A DNA stretch of 64,000 nt from Chrysomallon squamiferum (GCA_012295275.1 CM022667.1:8891538-8955537), one strand, 5' to 3'; counted from the first letter of the stretch, positions 48,551 through 63,742 are shown. Notes: generated by a model from the sequence alone, not told the origin. Translations and numbers: made by a program.

Positions 48551-49887
48551 TAAAAATAAAATGTTCTGAAGTAAGCACTATTTTTCCTCATCCTGGTTTA
48601 AAATACAAATTTTAAAACATGATTTAAAATATCAAATAAACCCCACCCCCAAAACAAACAAAACAACCCTCCTAAAAAAAAAAAAAAAAAAAAAAAAAAA
48701 TTAACCCCAATCATTTACAAAACTGTACGTGACATAATTATCGTTACTACAGTAACAAGTAAAAAGAAGTTATTGGAGATCTCGATGTGACTTTCATTTC
48801 ATCTCTATGTGTAAATAACAGAACAACCAAACAGAGTGACAAATTGACAAAACCAGGCCCATGCGTTTCTTCACAAGTTAACTAACATGTGGAATGACAA
48901 AAACTCAATCACTTTCGTTTATTACTTCTGCTATGCATGTAGATTTATGAAACCAGATATAAACTTCATTTATTGTTATTATTATTATTATTTTTTTTCT
49001 TTTGCATCATTATATCATTATGGCAAGATGATGTAAAAAAAAAAAAAAATAATAATAAAAAATGCTGAAAATACGATGATTCAAACAATCAAAGCAATGG
49101 GGTTTTTTTTACACATTATTCTGGCAGGATGATGTATAAAACCTATTTCTTACTGTTTGAAATACTGAAGTGAAAACAATTTGATGTGACAATGAAAGCA
49201 TAAAAAAAAAAAAAAAAATTTAAACTATACAGTCAGTTCAGTCATTACTTCAAGTCTGTAATATGTGAAAATAATAATTTTTAAAATATATGATTTAATA
49301 TTGTTTTTAAGTGAAATAAAAAATATAATATATATACCATTATAATACCATTACTTAATATTTATTTGAGCAAAAATTTAAAAAGCAATGAAAATAAGAA
49401 ATTTTGCAGACAGCAGGCAATAAAAAAAAAAAGAAGTTCCTTTATCTACCCATACTGTAAATGTTTGATTTTTTTTTTTTTGAAACGTATATAAAAAGAT
49501 GTCAAAACTGAGCTGAATTAAATGTATTAATCTCCTCCACACTGACATAAGCAATGAAATAAAAATATGAACCTCATTTTTAAATCATATACTGGCTGAG
49601 ACCACATCTTACAATAAAAATCTCAGAAATCTGAAATATGTTTGAGCTGATGAAGCTATAATAGCTTATATTTTGTTCTTAGTACAAATATCATTTTTAA
49701 AGGAGTAAAATTATTTAAAAAATATTTTAAATATAAATTATTAAGAATTTTGCATACATTTACATTCAAGCTATTTGTTTAAGCTGTACATAAAACATAA
49801 ATGTTTTTACTAAGATAAACCCTTCTTCTAGAATACAGTATACGATCAACATGTTTCTTCCAATATTATTTATATTATTAAATAATT

Positions 49888-49918
<31 letters not shown>

Positions 49919-51075
49919 GACTGAATTAAAAATTGCAATTTTACTCTGTTTGAAAGTATAAGACATTAAAAAATAAAAATGTCATGGAAAATAATCTCAG
50001 TATAACAACACTGTATTTAAAATAAATGAGATAAAAACGAAAGTGAAAATGAAAGTAACAAAAACTGTAACAAACTGGAACTAAACACAACAAATTGAAA
50101 CTAAATGTACACAAATAAAACAAAACTGAAAAATAACAAAAGAGGAACAGTTTGGAACTAATAAGTGTAACAAACTGAAACTGAAAGTAACATAAAACAA
50201 ACTGAAAAAAGTGAAAGTAACAAATAACATCATGAATACTGGTAATTCCCCATGGGTAACAGGAAGCAAACAAACAAGTTTTTCCAAACAAACAACAATT
50301 TATGTGAGAATACGTTTCATCAATGTACACAATTCTTATTTCTGAATTAAAAATAAAAATTATTTTGTACCTAAATTGTAACATTATATTAACACTACAA
50401 GTCAAGACAATTACAGAGCTCTGAACAAATCATCCTGATTTAAAAAAAATAAAAATAATAATAATAATAAAAAATAAAGTAAAATGGTAACACTTGCTCA
50501 ACTTTATTAGTAAAGTTTGAGTCTCTACAGTCTTGAGAAATCTAAAACACATCCATTCCCATCTTACCAACTTCAAATCACACTGGTTAGTATTATTATT
50601 AGTTTTAACAATCATCCATGATCCATTTTTTTTTTTTAAAATGTTTTCAATAAATTATATTTATTTCAAAATGGTTTTGATGCACTGGGTATGTGTTTCA
50701 ATAATTACTGAACCTCTGTTTTGAAGTCTGTACATTATTTGCATAAATAAAAAATAGTAACAGTATATGTATATATATATATATATATAAGCTTAACTTT
50801 ATCAGATATGTATAAATATTTATTTAATACTATATAATCATTACTCCCTAAAACAAGCCGGAAGCAATTCTAGATTTCATAAAAACAAAATCTCCAGTAG
50901 TAACTGAGATTTATTTACAAACTGGCCAAGTATGTTCAGTTTAAAAAATTTCGAAACTGCTTATTCGTGAAGTAATATTTCTTTTTATTTACAATTTAAT
51001 TTGTATAAAAATTAATAAACAATATAAAATTCTACAGAATACCCTCAACAAATAATGCTTGTAGTGTGTGTGTGT

Positions 51076-51175
<100 letters not shown>

Positions 51176-51748
51176 ATTTATGTGAAGAATGGTTGAAGTA
51201 GCAACAGAAAGGTTAACCATTTAAAATCATAACATTTAACAAAAAAATCTTTTTAAAAATCTAAAATTGTCCATTATCAGTTGTATTTTCAAAAGATTTA
51301 TCTTTCACACACAAAAGAACATTAATTTTGAAATTCCAGATTAAAACGCCAAATGATGTCATTTGAAAAAATATTAATACAGATTGAGAATCCATTATCT
51401 AAGATTTCAAAATCTCAAAAGTTCTGACATACAAAACATCTTAACAACAATGACAGCAATATATTATGGTTTTTAGTTGGTTTTGTGCCAAAATTAAAAA
51501 AAAAAATTATGCACAGGCTTTTTGCAGGTTATGTTGGTAAGCCATATATGAAATATAAATGTATTCTGTATCAACAACTGGATCTTATTCTCTGACTTAT
51601 CTTTTTGTATTCAAAACTCCCCTCTGCAAATTACTTTATATTGAAAACACTTCCAGCACTAGCATTTCAGATAAAGAATGTTCCAGCTCTTATTTCAATA
51701 ATTTTACAAAACTGTATTTTATTGATTATTAGTATATTCATTTTTTTT

Positions 51749-51750
<2 letters not shown>

Positions 51751-51790
<40 letters not shown>
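51751..51790. repeat. (AAT)n microsatellite
   Basis: Trinucleotide run in gene-free DNA. Confidence 0.9.
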
Positions 51791-52564
51791 TCAATAAAAT
51801 AAAATTTATAACAAAAACGCAATATTTTACACAAATCTATTTTTATCTACAATTAATAAAGTAAAAAAAAAAAAAAAAAAAATACAAAAATAAAAAGGTT
51901 ACTACAATGCACTAAAAGTTGATTGAAAGTTATAGTGAAATATTATATGTAATGCTGGTATTATTATTACAATTACTGGCACGATAATAAAATAACAGTA
52001 AGATTAAGGATTCTAAAATGATAAATAAAGTAAAAAATGAATAAACAAAAAACAATCAAGGTAATCTCACTTTTTTTCTTCAATAATATAAAAGACTAGA
52101 ATATTTTTTAAAAATACCCTATTTATTTATATTTAAAGACAGAATAAAAAATGTAACTGTACAGATTGAAATCAAGCATTAAAAAATACTGTTTTTTTTT
52201 TTAGTTTGAATATTATATAAACATATATATATATATATATATATGTATTTTACCCCAAATAACCAAAATTGTAATAATAAATCAGTAAATAATAGTAATT
52301 ATAATAAGAATAATAATGCTAAAAATAAGAAAATAATTCTACTAAATGAATAAATATTTAAATATTACATTTTACCCTACAGTTTGAGCTAAATTTTGAA
52401 AACAATTTTCACTATAAATATTTATTTCTTCTTGCAACTGGAAGAAACGGTTTTAAAACAATATACTGTTCTCCTGTTATTTAAATATTTGCACATTACT
52501 CAGTAATCTTGTAGAACCATTGCCTAATCTGCATAACACACTGACACATGGATGGATGTTTTGA

Positions 52565-52597
<33 letters not shown>

Positions 52598-54239
52598 CTT
52601 ACATACAGACATAAAGATATATATTTGTATTAGCAGAAACATGTATGAAGTGCAAATACTCATACATTTAGCTTCATTTAGCTTCAACAGTCATGCAGCA
52701 AGGATTTCCAAATGCTTATACTCCATTCATGTATATATATATATATCCACACATACACACTCTACAATAACAAAATAATTCTGTTTTCTTCAAAACAACT
52801 AATCTGACAACTGAGTGACTGGTGTTTGCATAATTTATTCATGTGTCGTGACATAAGCAAATATTAATTTTCTGCCATTACGTTGTTCATTACTGCTAAA
52901 AGCTGAAATGATCTCTATTATGGAAGCATTATTTAACAAAGTAGATGGGTCAATGTATCAAGTGAAGGAGTTATAAAATGCATCTCACAATAGTAAATGC
53001 TTTTTGTATAAATTACTTAACCTCATCATTTACAAGTAATATTTCAATAGACAGCAAAAATTTAAAATTTTAAATCCCAAAATTAAAGTAATTAAAAAAA
53101 AGAGAGAGAGAGAAAAAAAAGAAGTAAATTAAAAATTTCATGTAAGAAGAATTAGGATTTTAATTTATATATAAATATAATTAATATAAATAGAAACATT
53201 ATAAATGAAATTAAATAAACAGATAAATGCTTAGAAAAATTCATTAGGTTTCATTTATACATTTAACATGATAAAATCTTAAGAATTATTTTTTTAAATT
53301 TTAGATTTACAAATTTAGACAGCTGCCTTAGCTCTGGTTTTATTTATATATATAAAAAAAAGTAAAAACATAAAAATATATCTTTTTAAATTATTTTATT
53401 AATAAAATTTAGTGAAAAAAAAAAAAAAATTATATTAACGAAATGCCACCCCAAAAACACCTAAACTGCAAAGTAAATCAATAGGAAGAAACTTCCATAA
53501 TATCATTTTCTTCGTACAAAAAGTAAGAAAGTAAAAATACAAATTCTGTGAACTTTTCAGTATATTTTGCTTTTTCGATTCCCTGTACCACTTTTAAAAA
53601 GAAGTACAGAGACATAATAAAAAGATATGATAACATTATTATAATTGTCTAAGGTAACTCGAACACACATAAAAACAATAACAAATTTAAAACAACCTGA
53701 ACATTGCATCTGTGAAACAACTGAACCATCACGTGTTTTTCACCTCAGTAATTTCTACAGTAACATACAGATACTTGTACACATTCAGATTTTCCACTTT
53801 ACCATGTAAAACAGTTTTTACAAACAAACAATCATCTATATGTTTAGAATTTTGACCTGGTTTGAATTCTCAAATATTTCCTGTTTTTAAATGAATTTGT
53901 ACACTAACGTAACAAAACCGAATACTTTTATGAACGTTTAATGGTCAGGTTAGTATATGAAATTTTTTTTTTTTTTTTTTTCTTCTTTTAACTCAAAACT
54001 TTTAAATGTACTTATTTGTATCTGGGCATTTTTTTATATTAACATTTTAAAATTTCAGTAAAAATAATGACTGACATCTCAGATATTTATTTCATTGAAT
54101 ATCTGAACACACTGACAAAAAAAAAGTAAGAAAAAATGTAGAAAAAAGTCTAAACTGCTTGAACAACAAATTATTCATCTTATTAATATAATCAACACAA
54201 TATCAGTGAAATTGAACATCTCAAATATTCTGTATAAAT

Positions 54240-54440
54240 TCTGAACCTGACAGGACAAATATGAATTATGGCCACAAAGTTTCTTTCTTTATAAATCTGT
54301 TTACAGTTTTCTATTTTTTCATTTTAACAAATTTTTACAAAAAATATTTCAAATGACAGGATATCTCAAATCCATAACCTGATAACAGGGACCAGAATTA
54401 TGCTCACAAAGTTTCTTTCTTTACAAATCTAGATGCCTTT
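54240..54440. repeat. Two-copy direct repeat of about 115 bp in the presumed EEPD1 3' UTR
   Basis: AATTATGGCCACAAAGTTTC TTTCTTTATAAATCT (about 54262-54297) recurs as AATTATGCTCACAAAGTTTC TTTCTTTACAAATCT (about 54395-54430), with weaker similarity in the flanks. Confidence 0.75.
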
Positions 54441-54567
54441 TTCTTTTCTTTTTTTCTTTTTTCTTTTTCATTTCAACAAATTTTACCAGAATATTTAACA
54501 TAACTGGACTTCTCAATGATTCCTTTCTTTACATCTGTGATCCCAGACACAAGTAACTTGTCTGGTT

Positions 54568-57500
54568 TTAACCTGCAGTTCCACACACTAACACACGTTC
54601 TAGACATTGCGCATTATCAAGAATCCCCACTGTAAAATGAACACCATCAGCACTCAGTGATATGTTTCCATTGCCCAGGTCCTGGCTAGAATACAGCTCA
54701 GCATACACTGGACAGTGGTCACTCACCAGACCTCCCCACGACCAACCATTTGGGATGCTGGGACTGGTCAAACCTTTCCTGACAACACCAGAATGACCTG
54801 CAAAAAAAAAAAATAAAAATAAAAATAAAAATAAAAATAAAAATAAAAATAAAAATAAAAATAAAAATAAAAATAAAAATAAAAATAAAAAAAAAAAAAA
54901 TAAAATAAAATAAAATAAAATAAAATAAAATAAAAAAAATAAAAAAAAAATAAAATAAAATATATAAATAAATAAGTAAGTAAATAAAATAAAAATAAAT
55001 ACAAAGGTATATAAATACTGTTATTTGTTATTTGTAGTAATGACATGGGGACTTGTGAAATGTTTTTTAACTATAAAATTAAGAAATGAAAAAAACCAAC
55101 AAATAAAATAAAATAAAATAAATTTGAAATAAAAAAAATAGCATTAAAAAGAAACTTCTAATGTCAAAAACAATAGAATAAACAAGAAAACAATAAATGA
55201 AAACATCAGTTAATAAAAAAAACAATGAGAATAAAATAAAATAAAATAAAATAAAATAAAATAAAATAAAATAAAATAAAATAAAATAAATATATAAACA
55301 CATACAAATATAACAACTAAAACTAAAATATTTTGATGCCAAAATCCTTCAACAAGTAAATGAATTTACACAAAAACTCAGGATTTCAGAAAAAACAGGT
55401 GACAACATTTTTATAAACCTTTGTTAGTCTTCACATCTTTTTACATTTAAAAATGATCATTCTGACTCACCTGTGTAGACTTTTTGTGCCTGCTTGTTAA
55501 GCCAGATGTTATCATATGACTTGTTTCCATCTGGATTCCTCTCACTGATGTTGGTGTAGATGCTGCTAGGAATGCAGTGGATGTAACCCTTGGACAACAG
55601 ATGTTGGAATTCTGTAATATTGAAAGTAAAGACTTATTAGATAATTCCCTACGGTGAAAAAGAAGTTTATCTTGTTCAAATTGATGTCTTCTGATCTGTT
55701 TTATTATTACTGTTAAAAAATGAGTCAGACATATCGTTATTATGTTATACAAAACAGCTCATTACTGTTTGTTGTTTTTATACATTAAAAACAGAAATAA
55801 ATAAATAAATAAATCGATAAATAAATAAACAGACAAATAAATAAATAAATAAATAGACAAATAAATAAATAAATAAAATAAAATCAAAAATACATAATAA
55901 TAATAATAATAATAATCAGGAAATAATTGAAAGAGCAAACAAAGCACCACACTAGCACATTTTAAATCTTTCAGATTAATTCATCTACATCAATACTTAA
56001 TTGCCTCATATTTCAGCATTGTGCTGCCATTTTCAGTTATTATTTTATAACACCACTTGAGAAGTGTGAAATTATTCAGTGTCCGAGGTTGATGTTGTTT
56101 TGTGTTTTTATTTGGTTTATTTGATTTTTTTTTTTTGTCTTAGAAATGTATAGTTTTAAAGTGAATGAATTTTGCTTTATCAAAGATTGTCTGTTTTGAT
56201 AAAGTTAGTAAATGTAATTACCCTCAGAGGCTGGACTCATGTTAAAGTCACCCAGAATTAAGATATCATGTTCACCTACAACAGAAAAAAACCAAAAATT
56301 AATATGACAAATACAATGAAAATATAAGAATAGCAATAATAATAATAGTAATAATCATAATAACAACAATATATTACTACTAATACTACTACTACTGCTA
56401 CTACTAATTGCAGTAAACATCAAAATAAACCCGATATTTAATCAACATAAAGAAATTAAATAACTGACATACTGTCAATGTGTTTGTCTGTCTAGACATT
56501 TACAAACTGCTAACAAATATATCAATATATGTATGGATTTTGGATGCATTTGTGTTTGCATGGATGCTTTTATATATATATATATATATATTTGTACATA
56601 TTGCATGCATTTGTGTCTTCTTCCTGGTCTCTGATATTTATCTCAGTATTTATATGAGACTCTACTGTAGTAAAAAAATAAAAATTTAGTTGTCCAAACC
56701 AGGAAAATGATCTTCGATGGCTCTCACAAGACGCTGAATTCGGCCAGGCTCGGACTTTGTCTGATCTACGCCTTCCTCATTTAGACCAGCAGCTTTGAGA
56801 TGAACACTGATAATAACACAGTCGAAAGTGCCGTTTATCTGAAACAACAAAACAGAACTCTGTAACCCAGCGTGTCAGGTAATAGCTGTTTCTGTTCTAC
56901 GTGTTTGTGTTACTTTCTATCTCAGGCTGTAATCAAAGAAGTCAAAGACAAAGACCTAAAGAAAAAAAAAAGAAGAGAAAAATATCAAGAGAAACTGAGA
57001 AAAGGAGACATTAAAAAATTAATTTGATATAAGACATGTAGATATAACAAAACTGTTTTAATGTAAATGTAAATTTTCTTCAAATCTCTCAAGATTAAAT
57101 CTAATAATAATATACTTTCAAGCAGCACTGCAAAGACAAATTTATTTTCATTTAGGAGGAAATTAAACAACAACTGAAGAACAGTGTTTTATTTAACACC
57201 GAACAGACCACAATTTTACAATAAAATCTTTCAGACAGTCGAAAGACCCATGAAGAAAATTAAATACAAAACAAAGCCACACTACACTGGGTATTTCTTC
57301 TTTTTTTTTAAACAGCAGCAATGAACCTTTTACTCAGTAAAAGCTTTTCTACCAAGTCTGCTGATAAACTGTCACAGAGCCTGGTTTGGAACGGGAATAA
57401 AGAAAACAATGAGAAAACAGGAGATTTAGCTTATTTACCTGAAACACGGAGAAGAAAGGTTTTCTCGTAAACAGTTTGGAATCAGACGTGTCCATGTTGA

Positions 57501-58571
57501 GAACAGACGAACGGACAAGTTTGATGTTTTGTGACGTGTCGTACAAGAAGCCATGGTACTCTGAACCCTAGAGAGAAAAAAAAAGATAGAAAGAATAAAA
57601 TAAAACTGAAAGTATGACGAATAAATAAGTTGTGAATATTTGAGAGAAAATAAATGTCCACACACACAGAGGCAAAAATAAAAAAAATTGAAGTATAATT
57701 CATAAATGTATTTATAATCAGACAGGTAAATTAATATAAATTTATAACTAGGTTTGTTTTAACACGACAAAGATGAATTACAATTTTAGATTTCACTGTC
57801 ATAATAATCTAAAAAAAAAAGAAAAAAAAGAAAAAGAAAAAAATATATATGTACATATGTTTGTTTTTTTAAATATATTTACAAGAGTAAGATTGTTAAA
57901 AAATAAATGTTTTATTTTATTTATTTATTTTTTTTATTTATTTAGATACATTTTAACATGACTAACAAGGAATACAATTTCAGAGTCATTAAAGTTTAAA
58001 AATAAAACTTACATCAGTTATGCTGATAAAAGATTTAAAAAAATATTTTCCTTAAGCTACATTTTGTAATCAGATACATTTTAAACTGAGAAAAAAGAAA
58101 TACAGTTTTAGATGTCTGAGTCAATATATTTTGAAAAGGCTTTTGAAAATAACAAGATGATTTAAGAAATAAAGTTTTTTTTTTTTTTTACTGTAGAATT
58201 TCTCTTTTTTAAAAATTTAAATATTTACTCCAGTTACTGGCAACAGGTCAAAATATTTAACTGCCAAAACTCAACTCTGACATTTTCCTTGTTCATAATC
58301 ATATTGAAAAAAAAAAAAAAATAAAAATAATGTGTGTATATATAATAAATAAATAATAAATATTAATAAATAAAATAATAAGAAGAATTAGCTAATAAAG
58401 ATAAAAGGCAACATGAAGAATTAGAGATTTAGTTTCACTTCATCAGAAATAGGTGAGTGATTCTATTACCCAGCAAAAAATGGCCACCAGCCAGAAATGC
58501 AAGACCATTAATATTTAACAGAGTCAGGAAATTGTGCTTTTACTGTAGAAAGTTAATATGAGAGGAGTGTC

Positions 58572-58649
<78 letters not shown>

Positions 58650-59148
58650 CATGTGCATGCGCATATAAACATATCTGTATAATTAAATTTTTAAAAACAC
58701 CTTCAGTTCATATCTCTTTTTATGGATGGGTGTATTCCACTTTAAACACCATACGATACAATATTTCAAACTGACAGACAGACAGACAGACAGATTAATG
58801 TTCATACTTTGTACATTCGTCCTAGCGCAGGTGAGACAACATTTTTCCATTTTCCTCGTCTTCCATGCCAGCATCTCACGTTCAGAAGCTTTGGATGGTT
58901 CAACTGATCACATATCTGAACAAAAAACACAAACAAACAAAATGCATGTCTTCGCTTGTAAACACATGTATAACTTTTATCAGCACAGTAAATCAATGCT
59001 GATTGCTAACTTATTATGCAGGTTACTGAAGCGTGACATGTCTCTGTGTAACTGCATGAGAAGCTAGTATTCATAGCCATGTTTTACTTTGTAAATTAAA
59101 CTTTATCAAGTTCTATCAGCTTAAAGTATCTGTGTGTTGCATGATAGT

Positions 59149-59182
<34 letters not shown>

Positions 59183-61324
59183 TGTACATTTATTTCACCA
59201 TTTGGTTTTAAATAAATATACCAAACTACTTAAATTTGTGTAGATAATAATTATGCATTTTGAGTTTTGACATATATTAAATTTGCAGATTTGTCTTGGG
59301 ATTTTATTTAATGCAGATTATCTGTAATTTTATATATTTAACACAGGTTCTGGGTGAAATCTATTTCTGTAGACAAACAGTTTTTATTTACACAAATATT
59401 TGACTTGCAAATGCATGTCACAGTGTTGCTGATTCTCTGTTAGTTTGATTTGCATGTAATCACTAATACTCACTTAATTCTTAATATTCCACACCTGTGT
59501 ATATCTTGTACAGAGATTTTTATACAGGTAGTCAAGTGAATAAGAAAATAAATATGTAAGTAAATAAGTAAGTAAAATTATACTCACATTTTCCAGTGCT
59601 TTTTCATCAGCTATTTCCTGCACAGCTAAAATGCCAAATCTGAAAATAAATTTAAATTAAAATTAATTTAGTTATTATTATTAATAATTTTTAAACTCTG
59701 TTTCTGTAAAAAAATTCGTAAATAAATTTTAAATAAATGGAAAAGAAACAAAATACAACAATAACAGAAATTTCTACACAATTCAAGTATTCAATATTGG
59801 TCTTAGTAAAATTATAATCAATTAATTTTGTTTTCTTAAGTTTTCTTGTTTTTTTTCCCACTCTAGCAAGTCATCTTAAAAAAATTTAAAAATTAAAAAT
59901 AAATAAGTAAAAATAAGAAATAAAAATATTTTTTAAAAAAAAGGACAGATTATGTACATTAAATTTTGGGAAAGAATGACATCCTAGTATTAATTATTTA
60001 TATAATCAGTGTAAACAAGATTAAAATAAATAAATAAGAATAAAGAAATCAGTAACAGCAGCAGGTAACTGTTTTGTTATATTTCGAGATAAAGTTTTAA
60101 ACTAATGAGAATACACACAGCGTTATAGCAAGTTTTTTAAAACTCATCTAATCAGTTATTAACAGCAGTGATTATTTTCAGATAATTTTATATCCTAAAG
60201 TTGCAGTAGTTGTGTCGCATGCGCACACACACACACACACACACGCACGCACGCACGCACACACACACACACACACACGCACACACACACACAGACACAT
60301 TCACACAGACAGAGTTTGAATTTAGTGGACATATATTTTTAAAATTTAAGACTAATTTATTTAAAGATTGAAATCCTCTGGTACAGAGAATATTCACACA
60401 CTGCCTGATAAACTGCACTAGGTATGTGTTACAACGGTGAGCAAATCACACTGTAACACGACTTGATATATCTGATAACATCATCTGATGCAAATTGTCT
60501 ACAATTATGATCATTTGGTGATTGCTCTTACGTCCACTTCTATGTTTTTTCAATTAAATACTTTATATTACAGTTTTATCAGTATTGGTTTAAGTGTTGT
60601 ATTAAAATAATCATTTTGTGATTTAAAATACTTTTAGCATCAACAGATATTACTTTGCTCATAGTAGTCAGTTACATTTATATAAAGGATCTACCCACTA
60701 TATCTCTCTCTGTTTCTGTATATACATATATACACACACACAAACGTATGTATGTATGTATATATATATATATATATAAAATAAAATGAGTCATAGTTAT
60801 AAATCAATATGCTCATGTTTAAAAACTGAAATAATTAATTACATGCAATAGTGAACATATACAAACTTACGAATTGAAGCAAATTCAATATCTGTAGATG
60901 AAATGATTGTTTGAATGAAATGATTGTTTGAATGAATACAACCTTTGTGAATACACATCACTGTGTATATGTGTGTATGTGTGTGTGTGTGTTGGGGGGG
61001 ATGTTTTTGTATGAGAGAGGCATGTGTGCAAATAGCATGTCAAAGCACTGAAACAGACACTAACAGAGAAAATAATAAATCTATTCCTTTTTTTCTAAAG
61101 TAAAAAAATAATATCTGTAAAAGCCTGTAGCCAGCACAGCTGTCTGTAGACACAACATTTACATATCTAACAGACAAATTAATTAGTAAGTACCTAAGGA
61201 CAGCGCAGGGCAATGTGCCTAATTAATAGATGAATAAATATGTGATAATAATGCACTTAACAAAATTAACAAATATCAAACAATTAACCTCCTAGTTAAC
61301 CAATGATTGTACAAGTATAGAATC

Positions 61325-61359
<35 letters not shown>

Positions 61360-62639
61360 CCTCAGATCTAGTTAGTAAATGTGTTTGTGTCTGTGTGTAT
61401 GTGTATGTGTAATAATAATAATAATAAATCAAAAAAATGATAATGATAATAATAATAGTAAAATAAAAATAATGATGATGATAATAATAATAATGATGAT
61501 AATAATATAATAATAATAAAAATAATAATAAAAATGATAATAATAGTAATAAATAAAAAAAAGATAATGATCAAATAATAAAATAAAAATAATGATGATA
61601 ATGATGATCATGAAAATAATGATGATGATGATGAACATAACAATAAATTAAAAAATAATAATGATAATAATAACAACAATAGCAACAATAACAACAATAT
61701 AAACACACACCCATTTTCCAGAATGGTCATACAAACAGCGTCCTGCACACCAACGTGGCCTGACTTCTCTGACGACAACAGCTGTAAATTCCAAGTCGCA
61801 ATTCGAAAGACTCTTCGGGTTTTGTTCTTGAAATCGAAAGGAACGACATCCGGCCTTTGTCCCTTCTTGGCAAGAGGTGCGAACATTTCTAACAGGTTTT
61901 CTATCGACAGCCTCGACATCTGACTGATTCTGGACATCGTGGAATCGCCTGCTGCCGAAGGTTCGTGTGGAACGCTTCCATTCAAATGTCTGTGAGCTGG
62001 CGTTTTAGCTGTTGACGAATCGTCCAGCGTCAGGAATTGTTTTATTGCACTTAGAACAGCAGGACCGACTCCCTTCACCTTCTGCAGGTCCTCGATCGAC
62101 TGGAACGGTCCCTTCTTGTCTCTGTACGTCACGATGTTTTCCGCTAAATTCTGACCCACCCCTTTTATCTTCATTAACTGAAAGACGTTGGACGTGTTGA
62201 TGTTAACCACCGGAGTTGGGGCAGGAACGTGGTCTCTGATGTTGTTGATGTCGATGTTGAGGCTGCCGTCTGGAGAGCCGCTCTTTGACTCGTTTCGGCG
62301 ACTCACGACAATTTCCGATCGGATGTTGTTGAGTTTCGCGGCTCCCACCCCCGACACCAAAGCCACGTCCTCGATTTTCTTGAAGCTGCCGATCTGCCGC
62401 CGATGTTCGATGATGTTCTGCGCAGTCGAGCGGTTGATGCCGGGTAACGTCATCAGCTCTTCTTGCGTTGCTGTGTTTATGTTGACAACGTTGGGCACGC
62501 TGTCGCTGTCTTCTGTGGGGAAGCTGAAAGTCGCGCTAAGGTTCCGTCGATGACCTTTGCCCTTCGGCGTGCAGATTCGATTCTCCCGGCATTCTTCAAA
62601 AGTCCTTCGCGGAATGCAGCAACTGTTCACTGCTCCCAT
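54568..62639 (-). CDS. EEPD1: Endonuclease/exonuclease/phosphatase family domain protein 1, 593 aa
   Basis: Exons in coding order: 62639-61711, 59639-59588, 58915-58808, 57567-57439, 56838-56700, 56275-56222, 55611-55471, 54797-54568; phases agree (1782 nt). The N-terminus MGAVNSCC has G2 and C7/C8 suited to myristoylation and palmitoylation, as in the human protein's MGxxxxC. Two ComEA-type helix-hairpin-helix repeats follow: VNINTATQEELMTLPGI (with VSGVGAAKL) and VVNINTSNVFQLMKIKGVG (with VKGVGPAVL). The EEP fold starts at ATWNLQ (N284), with AVQE (E318), SVHL (H419), ILGDFN (D462, N464), SYDNIW (D504) and SDHCPV (H545), so the core catalytic residues look intact. EEPD1 is a nuclease linked to fork restart and, in mammals, to plasma membrane/cholesterol efflux. 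The length is close to human (569 aa). Confidence 0.95.
54799..54962. repeat. (AAAAAT)n then (AAAAT)n microsatellite beside an EEPD1 acceptor
   Basis: About 14 hexamers of AAAAAT run into AAAAT pentamers. On the minus strand the T-rich run ends at the TTTTTGCAG acceptor of EEPD1 exon 8, so the microsatellite provides the polypyrimidine tract. Confidence 0.95.
55230..55290. repeat. (AAAAT)n microsatellite
   Basis: Second pentanucleotide run in the same EEPD1 intron. Confidence 0.95.
55797..55876. repeat. (AAAT)n with CAGA interruptions
   Basis: AAAT tetranucleotide run broken by AACAGACAAAT and AATAGACAAAT; an AAT run follows at about 55894-55915. EEPD1 intron 6. Confidence 0.9.
58575..58649. 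repeat. (GT)n microsatellite
   Basis: About 72 bp of GT dinucleotide in EEPD1 intron 3. Confidence 0.95.
59150..59180. repeat. (CA)n microsatellite
   Basis: CA run in EEPD1 intron 2. Confidence 0.9.
60223..60296. repeat. (CA)n/(CGCA)n microsatellite
   Basis: CA run interrupted by ACGCACGCACGCACGCAC, in EEPD1 intron 1. Alternating purine-pyrimidine sequence containing CG steps is prone to Z-DNA. Another CA run lies at 61326-61360. Confidence 0.9.
61411..61700. repeat. AAT/GAT trinucleotide-rich tract at the EEPD1 exon 1 donor
   Basis: Nearly 290 bp of AATAAT/GATGAT/AACAAT repeats end about ten bases from the exon 1 donor (GTGTGTGTTT on minus). Minus-strand frames through it fuse spuriously to the EEPD1 first exon. 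Confidence 0.9.
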
Positions 62640-63706
62640 GGTTACTGTGTCTATGGCAACGAAACTTGTTTACGTTACATCTGGCATTTCAGAATTTTTT
62701 TTAAAAGAAATTTCAGTTTCAGTTTTGCCGTTTTCGTCTTTCTGGATTAAGTATTTTAAAAATGTTCTTGTAAAAACACATCACAGATCAGTCAGTCATT
62801 GGTTGTGGATGTACTGCAAACCTGGAATAAAAAAATAAAAATAAATAAATAAAAATAAATTAAATTAACATATAATACATACATAATTCTGTATATTTCA
62901 CAGACATGTGTGGTTTATTCATACATATGTGTGCATATCTGATATATCTGTATATTTACATTTGTAAGGCAAATTTTGATAAAGAATCTTCTACTGACGA
63001 ATATACTTCTGCACAAAAGAAAATCAGTTCAATTTTCTAAATTTTAAAATATGATTTAATGTCATTAAAAAATAAAAATAAAAATAAAATAATAATTACA
63101 AAAATGTAACAAAACAAAGCATTATAACTGACAGTATATATTTCAAGATAGGTAATTTGATCAAGGTATTTTTTATTGATTAGTATATACTGTTAAGTGA
63201 GATTAATTGATAAAACACATTATTGTTACCAACAAATAACACACATAGGGCAATTATCTGTATTTAACTAGACAAAAGTAATTTTTAATTTACAAATATA
63301 CTTCAGCACAAAATAAAATCACTAGAATTTTCTGTGTTTAATTCAATAAAGAACCGAATATACAAATATACCGAACAAATTATTTTTCATATTATAACAA
63401 TATATAAGCACAAAATGAAATCAAATAAATCTTCTGTATTCTAAATTCTGATTTATTTCAGTAACAATATGTTAGTTGTCTTGACACGTATACTGAGCAC
63501 AACAAGAAATCAAGTTAATTTTCTGTATTCTCAGTACCAATTTATTTTAATAAATATTTTTTATTCATCAATGTGTAGCAGCAGAAAAAGACATCAACTG
63601 AAATCTGATAAAATTTTATCACTGAATTATATCGTGCATATACTAATTAATTCAAGATTTATGTAAAATATCTGTTTCATTAACACTTCCCATAGTTTAT
63701 TACCTG

Positions 63707-63742
<36 letters not shown>

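Noticed and set aside
49941-50405. 154-codon Phe/Cys/Tyr-rich minus-strand frame
   Set aside because: Derived from a degenerate AACTGAAACTAA-type repeat; no start context, no domain and no splice signals in keeping with a gene.
61368-61640. Ile/Phe/Leu-rich minus-strand frames
   Set aside because: These are translations of AAT/GAT repeats. The frame that continues from EEPD1 exon 1 into this tract passes a clear donor at 61710.
62188-62553. 121-codon plus-strand frame
   Set aside because: Antisense shadow of EEPD1 exon 1, whose minus-strand reading has clear helix-hairpin-helix motifs.
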